Shown here piece after piece: positions 8,898-17,808 of a stretch of DNA of 64,000 bases. Below the pieces are notes generated by a model, which did no database searches, had not been told where the DNA came from, and was given only the letters and a program-made list of their open reading frames with translations. Source of the stretch: Burkholderia sp. USMB20. Its GTDB lineage: Bacteria; Pseudomonadota; Gammaproteobacteria; Burkholderiales; Burkholderiaceae. Both the position numbers and the translations under genes were made by a program. Every line of letters starts with the position of its first letter. Within the stretch, counting starts at the first letter, position 1. The DNA lies in contig NZ_JTAN02000018.1 in NCBI RefSeq assembly GCF_000949135.2, positions 248,001 through 312,000 on the forward strand. Reading direction: 5' to 3'.

Positions 8898-9315
8898 TCG
8901 ACGATGGCCGGCTGCGTGCGGCATCGCGCGGCCGGCCGGTCGATACCGGATTTCGGGAGTCGAGGATGCATCGACACGGCGGCTGCGGCCGCCGTCGTCG
9001 TTTCTATGACCCGCGCACCGGCGCGCCTTTTATCGTCCGTTTCGCTGCACCATTCATTGCCGCATTCGCCGCGCAACTGACGCGTGGCGTCAGTATTTCG
9101 ATAGCGGCCGCACGCCGGCATGCGCACGATAATCGGCCCTTTTTACCGATTCCATCCTGTCGCACGTGAATACAGGCGCCGGCGAAAATCCGCGACAAAT
9201 CCGCCGGCAAATGCAAAGGAAAGTTTGACGCGAGCCATTTGCCTGCGCGCTATGGCACACTTCGCGTCTGCGTAATTTCCTTGCACCGGGCGGCCGGATT
9301 CCGCCCCATCCTGCC
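8898..9315. other. intergenic region after the porin
   Basis: No gene is supported. The one clear element is a perfect 8-bp inverted repeat at 9076-9094. The segment from about 9020 to 9200 is less GC-rich than neighbouring genes. Confidence 0.5.
9076..9094. repeat. perfect inverted repeat (8-bp arms, 3-nt loop)
   Basis: ACTGACGC (9076-9083), GTG, GCGTCAGT (9087-9094) form a perfect dyad. It lies about 180 bp after the porin stop and 220 bp before the next gene. No T-run follows beyond ATTT, so an operator is as likely as a terminator. Confidence 0.6.
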
Positions 9316-10563
9316 ATGCCGCGTCAGACCGCCCGTTCGATCAGCCAAGCCACGCCGAAGATCGCCGCGACGATCGTGTTGTCGTGCGCGCTGCACGGGT
9401 TCGCGCGGGCCGACTGCCTCGACGACGCGGCCACGTTCCAGAAAGTGAGCGTGAGCCTGTTGCGCGGCATCGCGCAGGTCGAATCGGGGATGAATCCGAA
9501 CGCCGTCAACACCAACACGAACGGCACCGTCGACATCGGCCTGATGCAGATCAACAGCACCTGGCTGCCGACGCTCGCGCGCGAAGGCATCACGCGGGAA
9601 AGCCTGTTCGATGCGTGCACCAACGCGTACGTCGGCGCGTGGATCCTGTCGCAGAACATCCGCCAGCTCGGCGCCAACTGGAACGCGATCGGCGCGTACA
9701 ACGCCGCGTCGCCCGACAAGCGCCTCGCGTATGCGCGCAAGGTCTATGATGCAATCCGGACCATGCCGGATTCGCCGGATACTCCCATGCCCATCCTTCC
9801 GCCCTCCTTCACGCCGCCGCAACAGGTGCAGGCGTACAACCCGTTCGCCAGCCTGAGCGTGTCGGCACCGCCGGTCGCACGGCCCCGCACGCTCGCGCCT
9901 GCCGCGCCGCCGCCGCAACCGCAAGGCGGGCCGGCCGGCCCGGCCGGCACGTACAACTTCGGCTGGACCGTCACGGGTGCCGACCAGGCCAAGCCGACCC
10001 AGGTGTTCGACGACGGCGCGCGGATCTACGTGCAGTTCAGCGACATGAAGCACGTGCCGGCGATCTTCACCGAGACGTCGTCGGGCCGCGTGCTGATGTC
10101 GTGGGAACTGCAGTTCCCGTATGCCGTTCTGACGCGTCCCGCGCAAACGTTGATCTTCCAGCTCGGGCCGTTCGAGGCGCGCGCGCAGCGCGGCGCGACG
10201 GGGACGACCGCTCAGGCGGGCGCGGCACCCGCAGCGGGCACGCAGCGTTCGGGGGCGACGGCCGCCACGGCGGCGACGGCGACGGCAGCGCCCGCATCCA
10301 GACACACCGCCGATGCAGCGGCCAAGCGCACCGCATCGGCCGATGCGCTTTGGTATATCGACACGGCGTCCACGTCGGGTTCGGCAGCAACCTCGAGTCA
10401 GGCCAATACGTCGACGGCATCGACCGCGTCGAACACGCCTGCGACGTGGCCCACCGCAGTGACGTCGAACACGCCGCCGCCGGTTGCGACACCTCAGGCG
10501 CCCGCTGCGACGAAGCAGGGCGCACGCGTCAGCACCGACGCGCTCTGGTACATCTCGAAGTAA
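9316..10563 (+). CDS. lytic transglycosylase (VirB1-like) fused to a VirB9/CagX-like domain
   Basis: A 415-residue exported protein. Residues 1-32 form a signal peptide. Residues 33-150 are a Slt/VirB1-type lysozyme-fold domain with the catalytic Glu56 in AQVESGMNPNAVN, plus GLMQINSTW and IGAYNAAS. A Pro/Ala-rich linker (about 160-210) leads to residues 212-285, which resemble the C-terminal domain of VirB9/CagX (KPTQVFDDGARIYVQF, VPAIFTETSSG). The last 125 residues are Ala/Thr/Ser-rich and contain the motif DALWYI twice, at 343-348 and at 408-413 just before the C-terminus. The first domain would cleave peptidoglycan glycan strands; the second binds secretion-apparatus partners in type IV systems. 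No other secretion genes are in the window. The domain call for the first half is strong, for the second moderate. Confidence 0.85.
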   Translation: MPRQTARSISQATPKIAATIVLSCALHGFARADCLDDAATFQKVSVSLLRGIAQVESGMNPNAVNTNTNGTVDIGLMQINSTWLPTLAREGITRESLFDACTNAYVGAWILSQNIRQLGANWNAIGAYNAASPDKRLAYARKVYDAIRTMPDSPDTPMPILPPSFTPPQQVQAYNPFASLSVSAPPVARPRTLAPAAPPPQPQGGPAGPAGTYNFGWTVTGADQAKPTQVFDDGARIYVQFSDMKHVPAIFTETSSGRVLMSWELQFPYAVLTRPAQTLIFQLGPFEARAQRGATGTTAQAGAAPAAGTQRSGATAATAATATAAPASRHTADAAAKRTASADALWYIDTASTSGSAATSSQANTSTASTASNTPATWPTAVTSNTPPPVATPQAPAATKQGARVSTDALWYISK

Positions 10564-10584
10564 CGCTCGGGCCGGCCCGATCCC

Positions 10585-10920
10585 TCACCCGCGCCGCACC
10601 CAGATCACCTTGCCGTCACGAATGCCGAGGTCGCGGCGCTCCTCGCGATAGTCCATCGTGCCCGGCAACGACTGGCCATCGCGCTCGAGCACGCGCCACA
10701 GGCAGCCGTCGAGCAGCGCGGCCGCATCGGCCTCGGTCTTGCCGATCAGCGCGTCGTCCGGCGTGGCGTCCGCCTTGCACGCGTTCACGGCGCTCGACGG
10801 CGCGGGGTTCGTCACCGCGCCGCCGGCGGTGGCGTTGGGGTGCTTCGTGTTCATGTCCGCACATCCCGCAAAGGTTGCTCTCGCAACGAGTGCCGCGAGC
10901 ATCGCGATCGTGTTCTTCAT
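10585..10920 (-). CDS. I78-family peptidase inhibitor-like lipoprotein
   Basis: A 111-residue secreted protein. The start at 10920 follows AGGGAGA. The signal peptide MKNTIAMLAALVARATFAGC ends in a lipobox-like F-A-G-C, so Cys20 may be lipidated; Phe at -3 is not ideal. The C-terminal half, IGKTEADAAALLDG then PGTMDYREERRDLGIRDGK, matches the shape of I78 inhibitors (potato-inhibitor-like, with the TMDYR...L core). These act on serine peptidases, mostly in the periplasm. It is convergent with the transglycosylase gene, ending 22 bp away. The family call rests on the C-terminal pattern alone. Confidence 0.72.
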   Translation of the reverse strand: MKNTIAMLAALVARATFAGCADMNTKHPNATAGGAVTNPAPSSAVNACKADATPDDALIGKTEADAAALLDGCLWRVLERDGQSLPGTMDYREERRDLGIRDGKVIWVRRG

Positions 10921-11082
10921 CGGTTTCTCCCTGTCGCGGCCCGGCGCGGCAGGTGCGGGATGCGCGCACGCACCGGGCGTTGGATCCATGATGGGTTCTG
11001 CGCGCCACCGGCCGGTAAGGCACCGTATTGCGCGATCCGTTCGAGTCGAATCGGCTCCGCGCAGTCGCCTCGACAGCCTGAC

Positions 11083-11122
11083 GCCGAAGCCGAAGCCGAA
11101 GCCGAAGCCGAAGCCGAAGCCG
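11083..11122. repeat. hexanucleotide tandem repeat (GCCGAA)6 plus partial copy
   Basis: Six perfect consecutive GCCGAA units run from 11083 to 11118, followed by GCCG. The array lies between the I78-like lipoprotein promoter region and the end of the MipA gene. Copy number in such arrays changes by slippage. It is outside any supported gene here, so a change would alter spacing rather than a reading frame. Confidence 0.92.
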
Positions 11123-11197
11123 CCTTCATGTTACCGCACCGATCCGCGGCGAAGTCGTGCTCCCCGGACGGGGCGCTGGCGAATCATGCCGGCCGCG

Positions 11198-11986
11198 TCA
11201 GAACTTGTACGTCACGCCGGCCATGCCGAAGTAGTTGCTGCGCGTCTGGACGATCGGGCTGTCGCCATAGCGTCCGAGCAGCCGCGTGAAGCCGCTGGTC
11301 GCATGCACCGACCAGTGCCGCGACACGCCCCAGTTCCATGCGAGCGACAGCGTTGCGCTGTCGACCCCGCCGCTCGTCGAATACGGCCTGAAGCCGCTCG
11401 TCGCCGACTGCGCGTCGGTCACGCCGTAGAACGTCTGCATGTAGCGCCCGGTGCCGGCATGCACGCTGCCGGTCACGACAATATCGTGGCGGCCGGCCTT
11501 GAATACCGGCACCGCGAGATCGACGTGGCCGGACAAGCCGCGCGACGTATGCGTGACCGGCGCATCGATGGCGACGCTCAGTTCACCGCCATCGAGCAGC
11601 TGCACGCCCGCACGCATGCCGACGAGCACCGAACCGGGGATCCGGCCCATCCCCTTCAGGTGATCCGAACCCGCCAGGTCGAAACGGTTTTCGTCGGAAC
11701 GGCCAGCGGCATAGCCGAGCGCTGCCGACACGAACGCCCCGTTCGGCAGGTTCAAACGGTAGCCGGCGCCTGCTGCCGTGTCGATGAAGAACCCGTTGCC
11801 GAACATCGCGGAGAACGACGGCGCGACGACGGCGCGATACTGGTTGCTGCCCTGGTAGCGCGGCGCGAACCCGCCGCCGAGCGATATCGCGTACTGGTTT
11901 TCGGCGTGGGCGACGGCGGCGAGGGTCAGGCCGGCAAGCGGCATGCAATAGCGCAACGAGCGCAGCGAGCGGAAGGATGGACTCAC
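11198..11986 (-). CDS. MipA/OmpV family outer-membrane protein
   Basis: A 262-residue predicted beta-barrel. From a GTG at 11986 it has a basic start (VSPSFRSLRSLRY) and hydrophobic core ending AVAHA/ENQYAISLGGG. Mature features typical of MipA/OmpV are GGGFAPRYQGSNQYRAV near the start and the terminal strand NYFGMAGVTYKF ending in Phe. Starting at the internal ATG 11944 would leave a signal peptide with no basic residues, and ATG 12181 would add about 65 residues with no match, so GTG is preferred though its ribosome site is weak. MipA was described as a scaffold for murein enzymes in E. coli; OmpV-type members respond to osmotic or antimicrobial stress. It is divergent from an RstAB-like system, a pairing that suggests direct control. 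Confidence 0.85.
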   Translation of the reverse strand: MSPSFRSLRSLRYCMPLAGLTLAAVAHAENQYAISLGGGFAPRYQGSNQYRAVVAPSFSAMFGNGFFIDTAAGAGYRLNLPNGAFVSAALGYAAGRSDENRFDLAGSDHLKGMGRIPGSVLVGMRAGVQLLDGGELSVAIDAPVTHTSRGLSGHVDLAVPVFKAGRHDIVVTGSVHAGTGRYMQTFYGVTDAQSATSGFRPYSTSGGVDSATLSLAWNWGVSRHWSVHATSGFTRLLGRYGDSPIVQTRSNYFGMAGVTYKF

Positions 11987-12192
11987 GATGTCGAGACAAG
12001 AGTGACGGAGCCCGAAGTCTAGGTACGACGGCGCGGCAGCACTGTCCTGAATCTGCGGCAAATGTGTGCTCAATTGTGATCGTTTGTTCCCGATTGTCGT
12101 ATCGCGGCCCCGGCGGCCGCCACGCCGGATAGAATTCGCCGGCCGCGCATTCATCGGCATGGAGAGGCTGAACGCGCGCAACCGAGGAGACC

Positions 12193-12921
12193 ATGAACGA
12201 CAATCCGCTCAAATACCGTGTGCTGCTGATCGAGGACGACGACCGCCTCGCGCAGCTCGTGCGCGAATATCTCGACAACTATGAATTCGCGGTGACGGTC
12301 ATACGGCGCGGCGATCTCGCGGTCGCCGCGGTGCGCGAGCATCAGCCCGCGCTCGTGATACTCGACCTGATGCTGCCGAACCTCGACGGGATGGAAGTCT
12401 GCCGGCGCATTCGCGCGTTCACCAACGTGCCCGTGCTGATCCTCACCGCGCGCGCCGACGTGTACGACCAGGTCGCGGGCCTCGAAACCGGTGCCGACGA
12501 TTACGTGACCAAGCCGATCGAGCCGCGCGTGCTCGTCGCACGCGCCCGTGCGCTGCTGCGCCGCGCGCAGCCTGCCGCGTCCGAACCGGCGGCCCACACG
12601 CAGCCGCACGCCCTCGTGTTCGGCGAGCTGACGATCTCGCCGCCGAACCGCACGGTCACGTGGCGCGGGGAACTCGTCGACCTGAAGACCACCGAGTTCA
12701 ACCTGTTGCTGATCCTCGCGCGAGCGGCAGGCACCGTGCTGAGTCGCGACGACATCCTGAAGCAGTTGCGCGGCATCGAATTCGACGGGCTCGACCGCTC
12801 GGTCGACTCGGGCATCTCGAAGCTGCGCCGGCGCTTCGAGGACGCTTCGTCGGAGCCGCAACGGATCAAGACGATCTGGGGCCGCGGCTACCTGTTCAGC
12901 CCTTCCGCGTGGGACGACTAA
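12193..12921 (+). CDS. OmpR/PhoB-family response regulator, RstA-like
   Basis: A 242-residue regulator. The receiver domain has the acidic pair in LLIEDDDR (residues 14-16), the phospho-acceptor Asp58 in LVILDLMLPNLDG, and Lys107 in DDYVTKPIEP. A winged-helix DNA-binding domain follows (about 140-235), ending TIWGRGYLFSP. Its stop TAA is directly followed by the kinase ATG, so the two genes are translationally coupled. It lies about 206 bp from the divergent MipA/OmpV gene, its most likely target. Similarity in layout to RstA is clear, but orthology was not tested. Confidence 0.93.
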   Translation: MNDNPLKYRVLLIEDDDRLAQLVREYLDNYEFAVTVIRRGDLAVAAVREHQPALVILDLMLPNLDGMEVCRRIRAFTNVPVLILTARADVYDQVAGLETGADDYVTKPIEPRVLVARARALLRRAQPAASEPAAHTQPHALVFGELTISPPNRTVTWRGELVDLKTTEFNLLLILARAAGTVLSRDDILKQLRGIEFDGLDRSVDSGISKLRRRFEDASSEPQRIKTIWGRGYLFSPSAWDD

Positions 12922-14277
12922 ATGCTGCGCCCGTTGATCAAGCTGTACCTCATCGTGATCCTGTGCTGTGCCGCCTCGATCGTATTCATTCAATGGTCGT
13001 TCAACAGGATTTTCTACGAGCGCGTGGCGCAGGCGCAGCGCAACGCGCTGACCACTTACGCGTTCGTGCTGAACGATTACCTCGAACGCCATCCGGGCGG
13101 CAAGCGCAGCCTCGCGCTGCGTGAACTCGCGCAGCACGGCAACGAGCGATTCGGTTTCGTGACGATGGCCGACGCCCGTGCGCAACTGCGCGGCGGGCCG
13201 CTGCGCGATCTGGACGCCGGCCGGATCGCGATCAGTTACGACCGCAGGAATTACTACATGCCGCTCGCGGACGGCTCGGTCCTGCATGCCCGCCCGATCG
13301 CACCGGCCGACCTCGACATCCAGATCTACGCATACGGGATGACCGCACTCGCGGCCCTGTTCGCCGTCGCGCTGTGGACCTCGTATCACTGGCGCGACCT
13401 GCGCAAGCTGCAGGCCGCCGCGCACGCGTTCGGCGCGGGCAACCTGTCGACGCGCGTGAAGCTGTCCGGGCGCTCGAACATCTACGCGCTGTCGCAGCAA
13501 TTCAACGACATGGCCGAGCGGATCGAGGCGTCGATCAAGCAGCAGCGCGAGATGATGCACGGCATCTCGCACGAGCTGAAGACGCCGCTCGCGCGCCTCG
13601 AATTCGGGCTCGCGCTGCTCGCCGAATCCGACGAAAGCGGCCGCATGCGCGAGCGCCGCGACGAACTGCGGCGCGACGTGCGCGAACTCGACGAGCTGGT
13701 GACCGAGCTGCTGACGATCGGGCGGCTCGAACAAGGCGCAAGCGAACTCGCGCCGATGGACGTCGCCGTCGATGCGCTGATCGACAGCGTGGCCGGCAAC
13801 GTCGCGAACGACGTCGCCGACCGCGGCCTCACGCTCGGCGTGTCGACGACCGGTGCGCCCGCCACCCACGTGTGCGATCCGAAACTCGTCGCACGGGCGC
13901 TGCTGAACCTGATCCGCAACGGCGCACGTTATGCGTCGCGCACCGTGCTGCTGTCCGCGACGCACGACGCGTCCGGCGCGCTGGTGCTGAGCGTGGACGA
14001 CGACGGTCCCGGCATCCCGGTCGCCGAACGCGCGCGCGTGTTCGAACCGTTCCAGCGGCTCGACTCGAGCCGCGACCGGCAGACGGGCGGGTTCGGCCTC
14101 GGGCTCGCGATCGTGCGACGCGTCGCGCTCGTGCACGGCGGCGACGTGCGGCTCGAGGATTCGCCGCTCGGCGGCGCCCGCTTCGTGATTTCGCTGCCGC
14201 CGCGGGCATTGCCGGAATTCCTCGGCGACACGCCACCGCGCACGGAGCACGTGCGCGCCGGCACGGCAACGCCGTAA
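12922..14277 (+). CDS. sensor histidine kinase, RstB-like
   Basis: A 451-residue inner-membrane kinase. TM1 spans about residues 5-25 and TM2 about 138-153, leaving a periplasmic sensor of about 110 residues (with ERFGFVTMADARAQL, typical of RstB-type sensors). A HAMP region follows (154-206), then the dimerisation box with phospho-acceptor His217 in GISHELKTPLARLEF. ATP-binding boxes are present: N box LLNLIRNGARYA, G1 VDDDGPGIP, G2 FGLGLAIVRR. It autophosphorylates and passes phosphate to Asp58 of the regulator encoded immediately upstream. The stimulus is unknown; control of an envelope protein suggests an envelope or ionic cue. Confidence 0.93.
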   Translation: MLRPLIKLYLIVILCCAASIVFIQWSFNRIFYERVAQAQRNALTTYAFVLNDYLERHPGGKRSLALRELAQHGNERFGFVTMADARAQLRGGPLRDLDAGRIAISYDRRNYYMPLADGSVLHARPIAPADLDIQIYAYGMTALAALFAVALWTSYHWRDLRKLQAAAHAFGAGNLSTRVKLSGRSNIYALSQQFNDMAERIEASIKQQREMMHGISHELKTPLARLEFGLALLAESDESGRMRERRDELRRDVRELDELVTELLTIGRLEQGASELAPMDVAVDALIDSVAGNVANDVADRGLTLGVSTTGAPATHVCDPKLVARALLNLIRNGARYASRTVLLSATHDASGALVLSVDDDGPGIPVAERARVFEPFQRLDSSRDRQTGGFGLGLAIVRRVALVHGGDVRLEDSPLGGARFVISLPPRALPEFLGDTPPRTEHVRAGTATP

Positions 14278-14322
14278 CGACGCGCGCCAAGCGCAGCGAC
14301 GGCCGGCCGGTCCGTCACGCCG

Positions 14323-15573
14323 TCACGACTCCGCGAGCGAAACCGTCCTCGTGACCCGCGCCGGCGCGGTTTCCTTCAGTGCCAGCGCGACGAACAGGCC
14401 GAGCACCAACGCGCCCATGCCGAGCTGCATGATGTACTGGATGCCGAAGTGCTTCGCGACGTAGCCCGCGACCGACGGCGCGATGCCGCCGCCGAAGATC
14501 TCGCCGACGCCGATCACGAGCCCGGACGCCGTGGTCATCAGTTGCGCCGGAACGGCTTCCGCGCTGATCGGCCCGACCGTCAGCGTGATCATCGCGAAGA
14601 CGAAGAAGATCGTCGCCAGCAGCCCCGCGAACAGCGCGGCCGGCTCGGCGCCGGTGCGCGAAAACACCCACATCGACACGAACGCGCCGATGACCGACAG
14701 CACCATCACGGGCCGGCGGCCGATCCGGTCGGACAGCGCCGGCATCGCGAGCCCGCCGAGCGTGCCGCCGATGCCGGTCGCGGACAGCACGAAACCCATC
14801 TGCTGCAGGCCCAGGTGCAGGTAGTCGGTCAGGTAGTTCGGCAGCAGCGCGCTCAGCACGATCAGGCAGGTCAGCCAGCACAGCATCCCGACGAAGCACA
14901 GCGGCACGTTGCGGTAGCGCAGCACGTCTCGCCAGCGATGACGGCCGGCATCGACCGTGCCGGTATGCGCGGCCGCGCGCTCGGCGCTGGTATCGCGCAG
15001 CACCTTCCACGTCAGCGCGCAGACAACGAGCCCCGGCACCGCGACCATCGCGAAGATCCAGTGCCACGGCACGACGCGCATCAGCTGCGTGACGACGACC
15101 GGCGCGATGCCCAGGCCGAGCAGCGGCAGCGCCGCCTGCTGAATGCCGACGTTGCGGCCGTGGCGCGCCGGATCCGACGCATCGAGCGTCGCGGTGATGC
15201 TCGACGGCGTGTACGCCCCTTCCGCGAAGCCCATCACCGCGCGGATCGCCATCAGGCTGCCGACGCCCCACGCGAGCCCGCTCGCGCAGGCCAGCAGCGA
15301 GAACGCGAGCATCGCCGGAATGATGACCTTGCGATGACCGAAGCGGTCGGACAGGTTGCCGGTCAGCAGCGCGGACACGCCCCACGCGACCGACAGCGCC
15401 GCCGTGATGTGACCGAGATCCTGGTAGTCGAGTTTCAGGTCCCGCATCATCACGGGAAAGAGCGGCATGATCATGAAGCGGTCGACGCCGACGAGCCCGA
15501 ATCCGAGCGCGAGCAGCGCGACGATCTTCCATTCGTACGAGGTGTCCCGGTCGGACACGCGTGCGTGATTCAT
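14323..15573 (-). CDS. MFS transporter, catabolic operon member
   Basis: A 416-residue carrier with twelve predicted helices. It begins MNHARVSDRDTSYEWKIVALL and has the loop 2-3 motif GNLSDRFGHRKVI and the domain-2 counterpart SDRIGRRPVMVL. The sequence near residue 28 (GLVGVDRFMIMPLFPVMM) resembles carriers of the AAHS/ACS group that import aromatic acids or their conjugates. The ATG at 15573 follows TTTGGAGA; an upstream extension to 15729 runs into intergenic and porin sequence. It is the last gene of the run FAH - flavin hydroxylase - VOC - porin - MFS and likely imports the substrate of that pathway. Confidence 0.86.
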   Translation of the reverse strand: MNHARVSDRDTSYEWKIVALLALGFGLVGVDRFMIMPLFPVMMRDLKLDYQDLGHITAALSVAWGVSALLTGNLSDRFGHRKVIIPAMLAFSLLACASGLAWGVGSLMAIRAVMGFAEGAYTPSSITATLDASDPARHGRNVGIQQAALPLLGLGIAPVVVTQLMRVVPWHWIFAMVAVPGLVVCALTWKVLRDTSAERAAAHTGTVDAGRHRWRDVLRYRNVPLCFVGMLCWLTCLIVLSALLPNYLTDYLHLGLQQMGFVLSATGIGGTLGGLAMPALSDRIGRRPVMVLSVIGAFVSMWVFSRTGAEPAALFAGLLATIFFVFAMITLTVGPISAEAVPAQLMTTASGLVIGVGEIFGGGIAPSVAGYVAKHFGIQYIMQLGMGALVLGLFVALALKETAPARVTRTVSLAES

Positions 15574-15607
15574 CTGGTTTCTCCAAAGGGGTGCGCGTGC
15601 CGCGCGG

Positions 15608-16705
15608 TCAGAACACGGTATGCATGCCGATGCGTGCGATCGCCTGGTTCGCGCCGGACGATGCACCGTCCGGCTCGAGCACGCCGTTGATCTGCGCATG
15701 GGCGCCACTACTCGCGCGCTGCCACGCACCGCTCGCGTAGACCATCGTCCGCTTCGACAAGCGGTACTGGATCGTGGCGGTCAGCTGGTGCGCGTGGTTG
15801 TCATCGAGCGTCGCGTTGCCCTTCATGTACATGTAGTCCGCGCCAAGCGTGGTCGCGCCGTTCAGCTTCCATGTGCCGCCGACCTCGCTCATCCATGCGG
15901 CGCCGCCCGACGCCGCATTGCGCACGGTCGTGAACAGCGCGCTCAGGTTGGCCGCGCCGAATCCGTAGCGCAGCCCGGCGCCCCAGTTGCGCACGCTGGT
16001 CGCGGGCGAGCCGGCCTGCGCACCGTATTTCTCGTTCGTATAGGCGGCGGCCGCGCCGAACGTGCCGATCGAATAGTCGGCGCCGACGCTCACGGTGTTG
16101 TTCGCGCCGATGCTGCCGGGCACGCCGCCGAAGCCGTAAAGCGCGCCGAATTTCAGCCCGCCGACCACGGGGCTCACGTACTTGACCGCGTTCGCGACGC
16201 GCCGGCTGCCGGCCATCCGGTCCCAGTCGAACGCGCCGGTCGGGTTGCCGGGCAACGCGAGCTTCTGGAACGGGCCGTTGCGCAGGTTGTACAGGCCGCC
16301 CACGTCGCGCGCCGCGTCGACGCCGCCGAAGAACAGCGTGTCGGCCATGAACTCGTACTGGTTGCCGAGCGTGACCGTTCCGTAGCGGTCGTGCTGCAAG
16401 CCGACGAATGCGGTGCGCGCGAACAGCCCGTCGCCGATCGTCGTGCCCGAGCCGATCGCGATCTGGCTGACGAGCTGGAAGATCGCATGCATGCCGCCGC
16501 CGAGATCCTCGCTGCCGCGCAGCCCGACCATGCTCGGCGTGAAAATGCCGTCATCGAATTTCGCGACGCCGTGACCGCCTTCGTTGCTCACATAACTCAC
16601 GCCTGCATCGAGCAGGCCGAACAGCGTGACGCTGCTCTGCGCGGATGCCGCGCACGCATGCCCGAGCGCCAGCACGCCGATTGCACAGGTCTTCTTGCTG
16701 ACCAT
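15608..16705 (-). CDS. outer-membrane porin in a catabolic operon
   Basis: A 365-residue OmpC-like porin. The signal peptide (MVSKKTCAIGVLALGHACAA, cut after SA) precedes QSSVTLFGLLDAG. Family marks include VGLRGSEDLGGGMHAIFQL, FARTAFVGLQ and a C-terminal strand ending MHTVF. The ATG at 16705 follows TGGAGAT. It ends about 35 bp before the MFS start and begins 124 bp after the VOC gene, all on the minus strand. A dedicated porin plus inner-membrane carrier within a catabolic unit suggests a shared substrate, by inference. Confidence 0.9.
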   Translation of the reverse strand: MVSKKTCAIGVLALGHACAASAQSSVTLFGLLDAGVSYVSNEGGHGVAKFDDGIFTPSMVGLRGSEDLGGGMHAIFQLVSQIAIGSGTTIGDGLFARTAFVGLQHDRYGTVTLGNQYEFMADTLFFGGVDAARDVGGLYNLRNGPFQKLALPGNPTGAFDWDRMAGSRRVANAVKYVSPVVGGLKFGALYGFGGVPGSIGANNTVSVGADYSIGTFGAAAAYTNEKYGAQAGSPATSVRNWGAGLRYGFGAANLSALFTTVRNAASGGAAWMSEVGGTWKLNGATTLGADYMYMKGNATLDDNHAHQLTATIQYRLSKRTMVYASGAWQRASSGAHAQINGVLEPDGASSGANQAIARIGMHTVF

Positions 16706-16828
16706 CCTGATCTCCAAATGTAATTCGTTATACTGATTGATATGGCGAGAATGAAATGCCTGACGCGTCGGGCCGGGCGGCCCGACGAGCGCGCGCCGGC
16801 GCAAGCCGGCGGCATGCGGTGCGACGAT

Positions 16829-17797
16829 TCAGCCGGCTTCGGTGTTCTCGAAGAAATAGCCCGGCACGTCCGGCCCCCACAGGTACAGCGAGTCCTCTGG
16901 CGGGTGATCGCCGACCGGCCACTCGACGCCCGCACCGACATAGTCGATGTCGGCCGAATACTCCCAGAACGAGCCCCACGGATCGCGCACGTACTGGAAG
17001 TAGTTCGAGCCCAGCACGTGGCGCCCGACGCCCCAGCCTTCCACGTAACCGGCCCGCTGCATCTGCATTTTGCCGAGCCCGACGTCGTCGACGGCCGGCA
17101 CATCCCATGCGCTGTGATGCCAGCCCTTCGCGGTGCCCTGCGCGAATGCGATCAGGTGATGGTCGCTGCCGTGGCGTGCGTGGAGGAACGCGACGATGCC
17201 GGCGGCGCCGTCCGACAGGCCGAGGCCGAGCGCCTGCTCGTAGAACGCGATCGCCCGGCCGATGTCCGGCGTGAACATCAGCACGTGCGACAGCCGCGCC
17301 GGATGCACGATCGGGGCGTCACCGCGAAACAGCGCGCCGCGCTGCGGCCGGATGCCGGTCGCGCGCGGCGGCGCCGGCTTGCATGCGGGTGTCGTCTTCG
17401 CCCCCGCCTTCAACTGCAGCAGGTTGCCGTCCGGGTCCTCGAACCAGAAACCGTCGTCCGGCGCCTGCCCTGCCGGCGCCGCCGCCGCGCCCCCGCCCGC
17501 GGCAAGAATCTGCGTGCGCAGCGGCGCAAAGTCGTCGGCGAAGCAGTTCAGCGACAGATACGCGAGCCGCTTGCGCGGCCCTTCGCGCAGGGTCGCCCAG
17601 ACGTGGCCGCCGGATTCCGTGCGCAACCGCAGCGCGTGCCCGGCTTCCTCGACGTCGAAGCCGAATGCCGTCACGAACCGACGGGCGTCCGCGAGGCCCG
17701 GCACGTCGAGCGAGAAATGGTCGATGCTGTGGATGCCGAATGCGGCACGCTTGCGTGTCGCATTCGCCGCAGCCGTCGTCGTCGTTTCAGTCGTCAT
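16829..17797 (-). CDS. two-domain VOC (type I extradiol dioxygenase-like) enzyme
   Basis: A 322-residue protein with two glyoxalase/VOC modules. The first (IHSIDHFSLDVPGLADARRF...DDGFWFEDPDGNLLQL) lacks a full ligand set. The second carries the type I extradiol ligands: His in LSHVLMFTPD, His in GSDHHLIAFAQ and Glu in GSFWEYSAD, the usual 2-His-1-carboxylate Fe(II) site. Members open catechols by meta cleavage. It lies 11 bp after the flavin hydroxylase gene, which fits hydroxylation followed by ring cleavage, then hydrolysis by the FAH-family protein. The ATG at 17797 begins a Thr-rich leader (MTTETTTTAA). A far longer frame reaching 19360 is only a shadow of the next gene. Confidence 0.86.
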   Translation of the reverse strand: MTTETTTTAAANATRKRAAFGIHSIDHFSLDVPGLADARRFVTAFGFDVEEAGHALRLRTESGGHVWATLREGPRKRLAYLSLNCFADDFAPLRTQILAAGGGAAAAPAGQAPDDGFWFEDPDGNLLQLKAGAKTTPACKPAPPRATGIRPQRGALFRGDAPIVHPARLSHVLMFTPDIGRAIAFYEQALGLGLSDGAAGIVAFLHARHGSDHHLIAFAQGTAKGWHHSAWDVPAVDDVGLGKMQMQRAGYVEGWGVGRHVLGSNYFQYVRDPWGSFWEYSADIDYVGAGVEWPVGDHPPEDSLYLWGPDVPGYFFENTEAG

Positions 17798-17808
17798 GCC
17801 GGCCTCCG

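Noticed and set aside
11083-11122. CRISPR or protein-coding repeat
   Set aside because: Units are 6 bp with no spacers, and the array lies outside supported genes, so it is a simple tandem repeat.
12151-14250. 699-codon minus-strand open frame opposite the two-component genes
   Set aside because: It is a codon-bias shadow: His/Arg/Ala-rich, no domain, and lies over strongly supported regulator and kinase genes.
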